A DNA stretch of 64,000 nt, from NCBI GenBank assembly GCA_029959085.1, contig JARWIR010000031.1, positions 248,001 to 312,000 on the forward strand. The letters are read 5' to 3'. The position numbers and the translations under genes were made by a program. This DNA comes from Nemophila menziesii (taxonomy: Eukaryota; Streptophyta; Magnoliopsida; Boraginales; Hydrophyllaceae). The notes beneath the pieces are model-generated. The model searched no databases. It was not told the origin of the DNA and saw only the letters and a list, made by a program, of their open reading frames with translations. Every line of letters begins with the position of its first letter. Position 1 is the stretch's first letter. Shown here in pieces: positions 63,982 to 64,000 of this stretch.

Positions 63982-64000
63982 ATCACACCTGGCCTGGTTA

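Overview
This window looks like a transposon nest from the AT-rich, gene-poor part of a flowering-plant nuclear genome, probably a eudicot. The species cannot be named from the sequence. Evidence for a plant: LTR retrotransposons primed by tRNA-Asp and tRNA-iMet, plant L1-type LINEs with an RNase H tail, a TRIM element, and CACTA, Stowaway and PIF/Harbinger-like DNA elements. I found no intact host gene, no rRNA or tRNA gene and no CRISPR. The only host-like coding sequence is a broken fragment resembling a plant acyl-CoA thioesterase, carried inside a DNA transposon, plus one unrecognised open stretch beside it.

Layout. 1-2.6 kb: reverse-oriented LTR fragments, one with a 455-bp insertion. 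2.6-11.6 kb: an LTR (F) split by element A (3220-10571, TSD CCCAT), an Athila-like Ty3/gypsy derivative; A carries an 867-bp MITE-like insertion in its left LTR and a solo LTR in its right LTR. 11.7-12.5 kb: 3' piece of a minus-strand LINE. 13.2-14.6 kb: a near-perfect hairpin and a complete 416-bp TRIM (TSD CAGTC). 14.6-23.7 kb: two related plus-strand LINEs, both decayed, with a CACTA-type MITE between them. 23.7-25.0 kb: an isolated LTR whose two flanks do not match.

25.0-52.5 kb is one nested block. A minus-strand Ty1/copia element (J) with 144-bp LTRs was split in gag by element H (29416-51581, TSD CTCAC), a minus-strand Athila-like element. H was then split by element I (31613-36537, TSD TATGA), a copia-type LARD-like element with a tRNA-iMet primer site and no coding region, and by element B (39085-46617, TSD GCGGA), an LTR element that encodes a short Q/W-rich protein instead of gag-pol. 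A further LTR (E) sits in J.

53.2-64 kb is a minus-strand LINE (K) cut into pieces by a PIF/Harbinger-like element (L, 55002-59472) that itself holds a long-inverted-repeat element (N, 55821-59226) carrying the thioesterase fragment, by a Stowaway MITE (60081-60270), and by a second Harbinger-like element (M, 60331-62370) with a LINE fragment inside.

The most notable pattern is that elements A, B and H share LTR style, the tRNA-Asp primer site, a polypurine tract and conserved 3' noncoding blocks but carry different internal cargo. H keeps gag and protease but runs straight into an integrase-tail-like segment with no reverse transcriptase; B has a different short protein; A has the primer site joined directly to the 3' region. 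None could move without enzymes supplied in trans. All boundaries and TSDs were read by eye; family names rest on recognised motifs, not on database searches.
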